A DNA stretch of 64,000 bases, from assembly GCA_964408805.1 (NCBI GenBank), contig CAYPAV010000012.1:62001-126000 (forward strand), given 5' to 3'. Both the position numbers and the translations under genes were made by a program. Positions 18,088 to 26,071 of this stretch are shown here, in pieces (the first letter of the stretch is position 1; every line of letters begins with the position of its first letter). This stretch comes from CAYPAV01 sp964408805 (lineage in GTDB: Bacteria; Pseudomonadota; Alphaproteobacteria; UBA8366). The notes under the pieces are model-generated. The model did no database searches, was not told where the DNA came from, and saw nothing but the letters and a program-made list of their open reading frames with translations.

Positions 18088-19083
18088 CTATTCCGCCGCC
18101 GCCGCGGTCGCCGCGGTCATTCCGCCCAGACGACCGGCGATTATGCTCTCGGCCTCGCCGATGATGCGGGAGACCAGTTCCGCGACCGTGGGGACGTCGT
18201 GGATCAAGCCCTGCACCTGCCCGGCACTCCAAATGCCGGCTTCGGGATCGCCTGCGTCGTAGACGCTCTTGCCGCGCTTGCCGGCGACGAGATGGCGTAG
18301 ATCGTCGATCGTCGCCCCGCCCCTCGCCTCGATATCGACAACCTCGGAACTGACGGCGTTTTTCGCCACTCGCGAAGTGTTGCGGAGCGTCCGCAAGATG
18401 AGCTTCGTGTCGCGCTCCGTATTGTCGACGATCTGCTGCTTGATCGCATCGTGAATACAGCTCTCCTGGGTGCACATGAAGCGCGTCCCCATGTTGATCC
18501 CGTCGGCGCCGAGCGCCAGGGCAGCGACGAGCCCGCGCGCGTCGCCGAACCCGCCGGAGGCGATCATCGGGATGGAGATCTTGTCGGCGGCGCCGGGGAT
18601 CAGGATCAGGCCGGGAATGTCGTCCTCGCCCGGATGACCCGCACATTCGAACCCGTCGATCGACACGCAATCGACGCCGATCGACTCCGCCTTGATCGCA
18701 TGGCGCACGGACGTGCATTTATGGACCACCTTGATGCCCGCCTCCTTGAAGGCCGGCAAGTGTTCCTGGGGATTGTTGCCCGCGGTTTCGACGAACTTGA
18801 CCCCGCCTTCGATGATCGCCTGGCGATATTCCACATAGGGCGGCGGGTCGAGGGACGGCAGGATGGTCAGATTGACGCCGAACGGCCTGTCGGTGAGTTC
18901 GCGGCATTTAGCGATCTCCTTCGAGAGATCCTCCGGCGTCGGCTGGGTCAGCGCGGTAATGAAACCAAGTCCGCCCGCATTGGCAACGGCCGCCACGAGT
19001 TCGGCGTACCCCACCCACTGCATACCGCCCTGCACGATGGGATATTCGATACCGAATGCCTCGGTGAAATTGGTTTTGAGCAT
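18088..19083 (-). CDS. nitronate monooxygenase-like FMN enzyme
   Basis: The 331-residue TIM-barrel flavoprotein has FGIEYPIVQGGMQWVGYAEL at the N-terminus, the glycine-rich FGVNLT strand, ECAGHPGEDD (catalytic His region) and ASGGFGDARGLVAALALGADG (FMN phosphate site; core GGFGDARG). These define the nitronate monooxygenase/2-nitropropane dioxygenase family, which detoxifies propionate 3-nitronate, or acts as enoyl reductase in some members. The ATG at 19083 is chosen because GAGGA lies upstream and it fits the family; the frame extends to 19152. It is followed by nothing on this strand. Confidence 0.88.
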   Translation of the reverse strand: MLKTNFTEAFGIEYPIVQGGMQWVGYAELVAAVANAGGLGFITALTQPTPEDLSKEIAKCRELTDRPFGVNLTILPSLDPPPYVEYRQAIIEGGVKFVETAGNNPQEHLPAFKEAGIKVVHKCTSVRHAIKAESIGVDCVSIDGFECAGHPGEDDIPGLILIPGAADKISIPMIASGGFGDARGLVAALALGADGINMGTRFMCTQESCIHDAIKQQIVDNTERDTKLILRTLRNTSRVAKNAVSSEVVDIEARGGATIDDLRHLVAGKRGKSVYDAGDPEAGIWSAGQVQGLIHDVPTVAELVSRIIGEAESIIAGRLGGMTAATAAAAE

Positions 19084-19167
19084 TTGATCCTCGTTCCGGA
19101 ATGCGTCCTCCGACATAGATATCGCGGCGGAGGCGGCCAACCAACGCGGCACGTTGTCGCCTGGCGG

Positions 19168-20115
19168 CTAAGTGCTTGCCTGATCGATTTGGTCGATGTC
19201 GGCCTGATCGAGCGTCAATTGCGCCGCCCCGACCAATTCCTCGAGCTGATCCAAATTCGTGGCGCTGGCGATCGGCGAGGTGACGCTCGGCCGCGCGATC
19301 AACCAGGCGAGCGCCACCTGGCCCAGTTTGGCCGAATGCTTTTCGGCCACCGCGTCGAGGGCATCGAGCACCCTGTATCCCGCTTCGTTCAGGTATTTCT
19401 CGACCCTGGGCCCGCGCGTCCGACCGGCCAGATCGTCGGTCGAGCGGTATTTCCCGGTGAGAAAGCCGCTGGCGAGCGAATAGTAGCCGATGACCCCGAC
19501 GTTTCGCTCGAGGCAGACCGCCTCCAACTCGTCCTCGAAGGCAGCCCGTTCCACCAGACTGTAGAGCGGCTGCAGGCTCTGATAGCGCGGCAGTCCTTGT
19601 TCGTCGCTCGCATCGAGGGCCTCGGTCAGGCGGTCCGCCTCGAAATTGGACGCACCGATTTCGCGGACTTTTCCAGCCTCGATCAGACGAGCATAAGCTT
19701 CCAAGGTATCCGCGACCGGTGTGTCGGGATCATCCCTGTGCGACTGATAGAGATCGATATAGTCGGTTTGAAGGCGGCGCAGCGAATCTTCGACCGCACG
19801 GGTCATATATTCGGGCGAGAGCCCCTTCTGGTCGGGTCCCATTTCCAATCCGAACTTGGTGGCGATGATGAGATTGTCTCGCCCGCCCCGGCTCGCCAGC
19901 CAGTTCCCCATGATGGTCTCGGACTCGCCGCCGGAATTGCCGTCCGCCCAACGCGAATAGACATCCGCCGTGTCGATGAAGTTGATCCCCGAATCGACCA
20001 CCGCGTCGAGCAATTCGAACGACATCGCCTCATCCGCCGTCCAGCCGAAGACATTCGCGCCGAAGGTGATCGGCGTGACCTCCAGCGAGGAGGTACCCAG
20101 TCTGCGTTTCTCCAT
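19168..20115 (-). CDS. aldo/keto reductase
   Basis: This 315-residue NADPH-dependent oxidoreductase has the catalytic layout DTADVYSRW (Asp48, Tyr53), ATKFG (Lys), DLYQSHRDDP (His region) and the C-terminal phosphate-binding block TSPIASATNLDQLEEL. It belongs to the AKR11/12 type that reduces carbonyls of sugars or small aldehydes. It starts 140 bases downstream of the MBL-fold gene on the same strand and ends 84 bases before the nitronate monooxygenase start, suggesting a loose operon of three. Confidence 0.92.
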   Translation of the reverse strand: MEKRRLGTSSLEVTPITFGANVFGWTADEAMSFELLDAVVDSGINFIDTADVYSRWADGNSGGESETIMGNWLASRGGRDNLIIATKFGLEMGPDQKGLSPEYMTRAVEDSLRRLQTDYIDLYQSHRDDPDTPVADTLEAYARLIEAGKVREIGASNFEADRLTEALDASDEQGLPRYQSLQPLYSLVERAAFEDELEAVCLERNVGVIGYYSLASGFLTGKYRSTDDLAGRTRGPRVEKYLNEAGYRVLDALDAVAEKHSAKLGQVALAWLIARPSVTSPIASATNLDQLEELVGAAQLTLDQADIDQIDQAST

Positions 20116-20257
20116 GTTTCGCGTCTCCCACCGGATGGTCGCGCGGCCATCCTTTTCTTCACCCGGTACCGCCGGGACGGCTATTCGTTACAATAGAATA
20201 ATCCATGAACCCGGAGAGGAAAGTGCATCGCTGTCGGATATCGGATACGCCACCTGC

Positions 20258-21133
20258 TCACCAATCGGCAGCCTCGTATTTGAAGCGGAACGCATCGTCC
20301 TGCCGCATGATGTGGCCGATCGACGGCAGGGGAAAATGCATCATGCAAACCAAGGTATCGGTCTCGCAATAAGTCTCCATGAAATCCCGACGGGTCTTGC
20401 GGGCAAGATCGACGTCCCAATCCGGGCGCGCGCGCCATTCGGGATAAAGGCATTGCACTGGCGAGTGCATCAGATCTCCCGCCACCACCGCATCGGCGCC
20501 GTTCGAGGCGAGCTTCACCGCAAAATGGTCGGGCGTGTGTCCGGGTGTCGGCTCGAGCCAAACCTCGTCGTCCAGCGCATAGTCGCTCGTCACCAATTCC
20601 GCCTGCCCGGATTCCACCACCGGCAGCACGCTGTCGATCATCGACAGCGCCGAGGAAGGGTGCTCCTCATTCTTCCAAACATCGAGTTCCTTCTTCGACA
20701 TCACGTATTTCGCGTTGGGAAACGTCGGTACCCAGCGCCCGTCGACCAACTTGGTATTCCAACCGACGTGATCATGATGCAGATGGGTACACATGACGTA
20801 GTCGATATCCTCCGGTGAAACGCCGGTGCCGGCCAGCGCCCTCATATAGGTATCGTCGGTCTTCATGTGCCAGCCCTCGCGGTGCGGCCGCTCCTTGTCG
20901 TTGCCCACACATGTGTCGATCAGAATGGTGTGACGGGAGGTCCGCACGAGATAGCTCTGCATCGGGAAAACGAGCCCGCCTTCGGCCAGCATCGCGCCCT
21001 CGGCCAGCAGCCAGTCGCGATGGGGCGCCCAGTCCTCGGGACCCGTATCGGGAAAGAATTCCATCGGATCGAACGGATAGTTCATTTCAAGGACACGGTT
21101 GATCGTAATGTTCCCAATATCTCTATGCGCCAT
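20258..21133 (-). CDS. MBL-fold metallo-hydrolase
   Basis: This 291-residue metallo-beta-lactamase-fold hydrolase has the zinc site THLHHDHVGWN (His117, His119, Asp121, His122), EPTPGHTPDH and VAGDLMHSPVQ. It is a paralogue of the protein at 17231-18085, sharing DTCVGNDKERP and PTFPNAKYVMS-type segments. The two lie on opposite strands around nitronate monooxygenase and aldo/keto reductase genes. A likely substrate would be a lactone or ester, but nothing in the sequence fixes this. Confidence 0.92.
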   Translation of the reverse strand: MAHRDIGNITINRVLEMNYPFDPMEFFPDTGPEDWAPHRDWLLAEGAMLAEGGLVFPMQSYLVRTSRHTILIDTCVGNDKERPHREGWHMKTDDTYMRALAGTGVSPEDIDYVMCTHLHHDHVGWNTKLVDGRWVPTFPNAKYVMSKKELDVWKNEEHPSSALSMIDSVLPVVESGQAELVTSDYALDDEVWLEPTPGHTPDHFAVKLASNGADAVVAGDLMHSPVQCLYPEWRARPDWDVDLARKTRRDFMETYCETDTLVCMMHFPLPSIGHIMRQDDAFRFKYEAADW

Positions 21134-21457
21134 ATCGCTAGTTCCTCTCCTGACGGTCGGCTTCGTTCATAACCACGCCTATCCTTTCACAAAGAAGCCG
21201 GCGCCAAAAGTCGGTCGGGGGCCCGGAATTTCGCAGAATCTGTGAAACTCCACTGGATAAGCCGCTGGCGGGCCAGGATTTTATTCTTTCCGTCCCATGT
21301 CCAATTTATGATAGTCAGGAGTGGCTCGGCCGGACGGCGATGGCTGTAATCAGGAATTTACCGTTTGGACCGTCCATATCGGGCTCGAGAAGGTCCATGC
21401 GTGACCTCGAAACCGATGCCGTGCGTGCGACGGCTCTCACTTCTGTGGGAGGGGACG
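21134..21457. other. intergenic region between divergent genes
   Basis: This 324-base gap lies between the start of the MBL-fold gene (minus) and the lipoprotein gene (plus). No coding frame with family similarity, no clear hairpin and no convincing promoter hexamers were seen. Both promoters must lie here. The short plus-strand frames that cross it have no ribosome binding site or recognisable content. Confidence 0.5.
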
Positions 21458-21933
21458 ATGACGACGGTTCGAAAACCAGCGATCCTACTGGGATTGATTC
21501 TCCTGGCGACGTCCTGCGCCTCGGACGCCCAATATAACGCGGCGATCTTGAAACTCGACGACGCCTGGAAGCACGAGAACGACCGCACGCTCGCAAAACT
21601 GGGCGGCGGCGCTATGAGATCGAGCCGCGCCGTGCCTTCGTCGCCGCACGCGAGGCGGCACGGCGGATCGGGCTGGTCGCCGAGCGGCAGAATCTCGAGA
21701 CCGGCTATCTTTTCCTGACCGCCAGCGCGCCGACCCCGCTCACGATGGCGGAATGGAAACAGGTTCAAACGACGGACACCCCGGAGATGCGCTCCCTCAT
21801 CGCCGAAGAAGTCGGCCTGTTGAGCTGGTTTGCGACCCTGGATCCCTCGGCGAAAGATGTTCTGGTGAACGTCTACGTGACCGCCCGAGAAAACGGGTCG
21901 GAACTCGCGATCGGCCTGCGCCTTCGGGACTGA
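21458..21933 (+). pseudogene. lipoprotein (N-terminal part of a lipoprotein-caspase gene), frameshifted
   Basis: A GGGAGGGGA ribosome binding site precedes the ATG at 21458. The N-terminus is basic then hydrophobic and ends LLATSCASDA, a lipoprotein-type signal. After about 47 residues (DRTLAKLG) the frame diverges into an Arg/Ser-rich nonsense tail ending at 21718. One base out of frame, at about 21600, a sensible protein sequence resumes (YEIEPRRAFVAA through to VNVYVTARENG and IGLRLRD) and stops at TGA 21931-21933. The next 69 codons after this TGA remain open in the same frame and run straight into the caspase domain, so the whole 21458-22920 stretch probably descends from one gene of about 488 codons. 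A sequencing error cannot be excluded. Confidence 0.6.
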
Positions 21934-22140
21934 AAGAAAGCCGCGAGCCGCATCAGACGCAGTCAGGCCCCGCCCTCCGCGGTCCGGATCGGCCTGACGA
22001 AATTCTGGCGCTCATTCGAAACCGAAATCGCACGGAAGACATCGGACTCGATTTATCGTCTCGCCGGTACGGACGCCAAGGGCAAGAACCCAGCGGCGAC
22101 CATCCCGGCATCGCGAATACCGGCGTGGAATCCGGACGGG

Positions 22141-22920
22141 GTGGCCGTCATCATCGGCAACAAGCGCTACGGCGGAAGCGTTCCGGCAGCGGAATTCGCC
22201 CATGAAGACGCGGAGGCATTCAAGAAATTCGTCATCCATGGGCTTGGATTCCACTCGAACAACGTGATCGATCTTCGCGATGCAACCCAAGGCGACATGG
22301 CGACCGTACTCGGCAAGGAAGACGTTCCGAAAGGAAAGCTTTGGCGATGGCTGCGCCCCGGCGAATCGGATGTCGTCGTTTTCTATTCGGGACACGGCAT
22401 CTTGGACCCGAAGGACGGCCGGCGCTATCTACTGCCGGTTGACGCGGACCCCAAGTCGCCCGCCGTAGCCGGTTTTCCTCTGCGACGGCTTTACGCCAAC
22501 TTGGCGCGCCTCAAATCTCGCTCCGTTTCGGTTTTCCTCGAAACCGGATTTTCGGGCCTGACTCCCAATGGGCGTCTGAACCGGAACACCACTGAACGCC
22601 CGAATAAACCGACCAAGATACAGACTGGTGAAATCGTCACATTTTCCGCCGCCGGCGACGATCAAATCGCGAATTGGGACTCGACCGTCCGGCGTGGCCT
22701 ATTCACCAATCATCTCCTGCAGGGACTCCGCGGCATCGCCGACCGGCCGCCCTATGGCGACGAAGACGGCACGGTGACGGCGAAAGAGGCAAAGGCCTAC
22801 CTCGATCGAGAATTGAGTTACGCCGCCCGGCGCGGATTCGGACGGGAACAGACCGCCGCGGTCACCGGTAACCTCGAGACCCCCCTCATCGAACTCGGCC
22901 AAGCCGTCGAGCAGAAATAA
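22141..22920 (+). CDS. caspase-family (peptidase C14) domain lacking the catalytic Cys
   Basis: The first possible start is GTG 22141 (VAVIIGNKRYGG), which is the first strand of the caspase fold, but coding-like sequence (IGLTKFWRSFETEI and onward) extends upstream in frame to a TGA at 21931 with no start codon. The catalytic His is present in VVVFYSGHGILDPKDG (His85). The catalytic Cys, normally in a DACFSG motif, is replaced: the sequence reads LETGFSG with Gly136 (codon GGA at 22546-22548). The C-terminal part (GLFTNHLLQGLRG, DEDGTVTAKEAKAYLDRE) is well preserved. It is therefore a pseudoenzyme or the remains of the downstream half of the broken lipoprotein-caspase gene. Confidence 0.7.
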   Translation: MAVIIGNKRYGGSVPAAEFAHEDAEAFKKFVIHGLGFHSNNVIDLRDATQGDMATVLGKEDVPKGKLWRWLRPGESDVVVFYSGHGILDPKDGRRYLLPVDADPKSPAVAGFPLRRLYANLARLKSRSVSVFLETGFSGLTPNGRLNRNTTERPNKPTKIQTGEIVTFSAAGDDQIANWDSTVRRGLFTNHLLQGLRGIADRPPYGDEDGTVTAKEAKAYLDRELSYAARRGFGREQTAAVTGNLETPLIELGQAVEQK

Positions 22921-22956
22921 TCGACAGACCGCCGAGGCGGCCCGAAACCACGATTA
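22918..22956. terminator. possible shared hairpin between convergent stops
   Basis: Between the caspase stop and the kinase stop lies an inverted repeat with outer arms TAATCG (22918-22923) and CGATTA (22951-22956) and an inner CCGCC/GGCGG stem (22929-22933, 22936-22940). Each outer arm contains one of the two TAA stops. No T-tract follows on either strand, so termination is only a possibility. Confidence 0.3.
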
Positions 22957-24759
22957 ATCTTCGAGAGCGTCGCGTAAAGCCGATGCAAGCGCGTCTTTTA
23001 GATAGGGCTTGGCAAGGATCGGCCCAATTTCACTCGCGCCCTTGCCCGCAATGATCTCCTCATCGGCATGCCCAGAGGTAAGAAGAACTCTTAAATCGGC
23101 GTAACGTTCCTTGGCCCGATGGGCCAATTCGACGCCGTTCATCCCACCCGACATAACGATATCCGTGAACAACAGGTCGATATCGGGATGATCATTCAGC
23201 CTAGCGAGTGCGTCCGGCCCATTTCCCGCTTCCAAGACTTGATATCCGAGGTGTTCCATAAGAGCCGTCACCGCGACACGAACCATGTCGTTGTCATCGA
23301 CGACGAGAATTTTTTCCGTACCTTTGGCACCATCGTTCCCGCCGGCCGCGTCGAAGGCTTCCGAAGCGGCTTCGTCCACGCCTGCGACGGGCAGGTAGAT
23401 TCTCACGGTCGTGCCCCGTCCCACGGTACTATCGATTTCGACATGGCCGCCTGATTGATTGACGAATCCATATACGATACTGAGTCCAAGGCCGGTTCCC
23501 TTGCCGGGCTCCTTTGTCGTGAAAAACGGCTCGAACGCCTGATCGACCGTCTTCGGGGTCATTCCGCTGCCATTGTCCGTGATGGCCAACATGACAAATT
23601 GGCCGGCCGCGACACCTTCGTGTGTCGCGATATCGTCGGCGGCGAGATAAACGTTGCTCGTTTCAATCGTCAAATCGCCGCCCCCCGGCATTGCATCGCG
23701 CGCATTGATGGCGAGGTTTAGGATCGCGCTTTCAAGCTGCCCCGGGTCGACCGAACACGTCCGGAGATCCTCGACAGGCTGAACCGAGAGCTTTATTCCC
23801 CCGCCGATCGCTTGGCGCAAGAGGTCGCTCAACCCGTCGATCAACACATTGAGGTCGATACTTCTCGGTTCCAGCGGTTGCTGCCTGGAAAATGCAAGTA
23901 AGCGCTGGATGAGATCGCCGCCGCGCTGGGCGGCGGTCTTCATGCCGTCGGTGAAAACATGAAGCGCGGGGTCGGATAGCCGCTCGGACAATAGTTCCGC
24001 ATTCGCGTGAATTACGGTCAGGAGATTGTTGAAGTCGTGGGCCATCCCGCCGGTGAGCTGGCCCACCGCTTCCATTTTTTGCGCCTGCCGCAAGCTTTCC
24101 TCGGCATTGCGCTGTTCGCTCACATCGTAGGAGATCGTGCCGACGCCGATCGGCTCGCCGGCACTGCCGAAAACAGGGAATTTGCTGGCGACGATTCTAT
24201 GAACTTCACCGTCGGCAAAGGGAGCTTCATATTCCGCGACATTGGATTTTCTGGACTGCAGGGCTTCGCGGTCATGCGCAATGTATTGATCGGCGAATTC
24301 GTTTTGAAAAACCTCATGCGAGGTCTTGCCTTCGACTTCGGCAGCGGAAACGCCGTACCATTCCTCGAAGCGCTTGTTGACGATGCGAAATTTTCCGTCG
24401 AGATCCTTCAGGAATATCGCCCCCGGGGAATTCTCAACGATGCTCCGAAACCGCTCTTCACTCTCGCGCAAGGCATCCGCGGCCCGATTGCGCTCGGTGA
24501 CGTCCGCCATGATCGTCCCGACCAACTCCGGCGTGCCGCCAGGCCCAGGGATCGGAAATTTAGTTGCCGAAATGATGCGGACCCTGCCATCGGGATCAAG
24601 AACCTCTACCTCCCGCTCCATAATTCGACCTGATTCCAGCACATTCCGATCGTGATCCGAAAAGCTATCGGCATTTTCGGTCGAAAACATATCGTGCGTC
24701 GACTTGCCGACGGTCTCCTTGACAGACTTGCCGGTCCTTTCCGAAAACGCCTTGTTCAC
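22954..24759 (-). CDS. hybrid sensor histidine kinase (PAS, kinase, receiver), 5' part broken
   Basis: The frame codes for a PAS remnant (about residues 1-85), a full PAS domain (GAIFLKDLDGKFRIVNKRFEEW near 115-135, core only), HisKA with the phospho-His in GGMAHDFNNLLTVI, an HATPase with NLAINARDAMPGGG, DNGSGM and GKGTGLGLSIVYGF, then a C-terminal receiver with LVVDDND, LLFTDIVMSGG and the AKPY Lys. The first codon is GTG at 24759 with no ribosome binding site and it begins in the middle of a PAS domain, so it is not an independent start. The missing N-terminus lies in the next frame at 24756-25190. Two-component hybrid kinases phosphorylate partner regulators; a broken receiver gene lies just upstream. 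Confidence 0.8.
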   Translation of the reverse strand: MNKAFSERTGKSVKETVGKSTHDMFSTENADSFSDHDRNVLESGRIMEREVEVLDPDGRVRIISATKFPIPGPGGTPELVGTIMADVTERNRAADALRESEERFRSIVENSPGAIFLKDLDGKFRIVNKRFEEWYGVSAAEVEGKTSHEVFQNEFADQYIAHDREALQSRKSNVAEYEAPFADGEVHRIVASKFPVFGSAGEPIGVGTISYDVSEQRNAEESLRQAQKMEAVGQLTGGMAHDFNNLLTVIHANAELLSERLSDPALHVFTDGMKTAAQRGGDLIQRLLAFSRQQPLEPRSIDLNVLIDGLSDLLRQAIGGGIKLSVQPVEDLRTCSVDPGQLESAILNLAINARDAMPGGGDLTIETSNVYLAADDIATHEGVAAGQFVMLAITDNGSGMTPKTVDQAFEPFFTTKEPGKGTGLGLSIVYGFVNQSGGHVEIDSTVGRGTTVRIYLPVAGVDEAASEAFDAAGGNDGAKGTEKILVVDDNDMVRVAVTALMEHLGYQVLEAGNGPDALARLNDHPDIDLLFTDIVMSGGMNGVELAHRAKERYADLRVLLTSGHADEEIIAGKGASEIGPILAKPYLKDALASALRDALED

Positions 24760-25190
24760 CAGGACAGAGTATTCAGGAATCGCACGGTTTCCCCGGCAAG
24801 TGCCCGTTGGAGCGGTTTTCGCGCCGTCTCGTAGGCCGTCTCCCCGACGGCCTCCCTCAGTGTCTTTCCCGTGATCACGTCGGGCGGCATTCCCAGTTCC
24901 GCGTAGCGGCCACTCATGAAGCGGAACCGCTCCTCGGTGTCGATGTAGGATATCGCGGCGGGCACATTGTCGAGGATCAGCCGCAGGTGCTGTTCTCGAT
25001 CCTCCAAGGTTCTTTCCGCCCGCTCCCTTTCCCTGGTCTCGGCTTCGAGTTCCGACGCACTTTCCTCGGCATCGGGACGCGAACCGGCATCATCCATCGA
25101 AGCGATGCGCAGTTGGCGCTCCAAATCCTCGACACGGCTTTGAAGCCGCTCCTGTTCCGCGATGAGTTCGGCTTTTGTCTTGGTCGCCAC
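24756..25190 (-). CDS. N-terminal coiled-coil and PAS fragment of the hybrid kinase
   Basis: The 144-residue product has a coiled coil (residues ~5-85: AELIAEQERLQSRVEDLER) followed by the first half of a PAS domain (LRLILDNVPAAISYIDTEER, then GKTLREAVGETAYE). It ends abruptly at TGA (24756-24758), whose bases overlap the GTG used by the downstream frame. In the other frame the sequence continues as the second half of a different PAS domain (VNKAFSERTGKSVKE). The combined span of 2237 bases is one base short of 746 codons. This fits a deletion that joined two PAS repeats out of frame. Strictly overlapping start and stop (GTGA) could in theory give coupled translation. Confidence 0.6.
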   Translation of the reverse strand: MATKTKAELIAEQERLQSRVEDLERQLRIASMDDAGSRPDAEESASELEAETRERERAERTLEDREQHLRLILDNVPAAISYIDTEERFRFMSGRYAELGMPPDVITGKTLREAVGETAYETARKPLQRALAGETVRFLNTLSW

Positions 25191-25298
25191 GGGCGATCTT
25201 CCGTTTTCCCAGTTGTCCGGATCGATAAGGTAGAACCTTCGACCTACCTGGGTATAGGGAGAACGTTGCTAAATTTTCGTTAAATTTTTGTTCGCCTA

Positions 25299-25670
25299 TC
25301 AGTCGCCGCGAAGAGCATCCCGAAGATCGTTCAATGCAAACGGCTTCGGCAAAGTAGTTACCGACAGGCCAAAGGCCCGCGCAAGCCGATCGGCGTATTC
25401 GAGGTAGTTCTCGCGAAATCCGCTGAGCACGACGATTTTGGATTTGCAGTTCTGCTCCGCGAGAAAGCGAAGCAATTCGATACCGTCCTTCCCTGGCATA
25501 ACGATATCGAGGCAAATTATCGTTGGCGCAAAAGTCGAATAGTTTGCCTCGAATCAACTCGAATTCGTCACGACCTCGACTTCGAAGCCGAGTTCCTCTC
25601 CAACCGTGGAAATGGCGGTCGCGATTCCAGGATCATCATCGACGATCAAAAGGCGTCCCGATTTTGTCAT
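25299..25670 (-). pseudogene. response regulator receiver domain with in-frame TGA
   Basis: From ATG at 25670 the frame reads MTKSGRLLIVDDDPGIATAI and EEVG-type helices, then meets TGA at 25554-25556 after 38 codons. Without any shift the same frame continues FEANYSTFAPTIICLDIVMPG (phospho-Asp in CLDIVMPGKDG), VVLSGF and the TLPKPFALNDL Lys, ending at 25299. The total of 124 codons is the size of a single receiver domain. A point mutation is the simplest explanation. The downstream piece could restart at the ATG of MPGKDG (25499), but that would lack the acidic pocket. It probably served as partner of the adjacent kinase, which is also broken. Confidence 0.75.
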
Positions 25671-26071
25671 TATAATTCTAAACAGCCCAGACAGTCTTCA
25701 ATCGTCGCGACCCCTTCAAAGCCCGATTACAGGTCGCGTCAAAACACAATATGATACCACCGGGTTAGCGATAGGAAAGATCGGATTTACGCCGTCCAAG
25801 TATATTTCCCCGGCATAGCCGCGGTAGATTTTTTCGTCCCGATCCGGCCCACCCTCCAGATCGCTTCTATTGTCTGAAATGACCGGGATATGCTCTAGAG
25901 ATCGAAGAAGACGGTTTCGCCTTCGATCTGCATCCGGATCTCGAGGCGATAGACGACGCCGTCCGACGCCTCCTCCCGTGCGGCGACCAAGGTTGCTCAC
26001 CGCGTCAAGCGCGACGATCGTGATATATACAAGAATCCATGGGTTGATCGAATGACGGCGAGGCAAGGACT
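25671..26071. other. intergenic region with possible gene remnant
   Basis: This 401-base gap separates the receiver gene (minus) and the TauD-like gene (plus). Apart from a short minus-strand reading frame at 25895-25990, no coding content was recognised. It is more AT-rich at the left edge (TTAGAATTATA next to the receiver start), which could serve as a promoter element. AAGGAC before the ATG at 26072 is the ribosome binding site of the TauD-like gene. Confidence 0.45.
25895..25990 (-). other. short coding-like remnant
   Basis: The minus-strand frame from TTG 25990 to TAG 25895 gives 31 residues that look like a real protein end (DGVVYRLEIRMQIEGETVFF). An in-frame TGA lies just upstream and there is no obvious start or ribosome binding site. 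It may be the tail of a lost gene. No family was recognised. Confidence 0.25.

Noticed and set aside
18451..20196. Long plus-strand open frame covering the nitronate monooxygenase and aldo/keto reductase genes
   Set aside because: It spans two recognised genes on the other strand and shows no domain or ribosome binding site.
25554..25556. Selenocysteine insertion at the receiver TGA
   Set aside because: The position in a receiver domain is a non-catalytic surface helix and no hairpin that would fit a SECIS follows.
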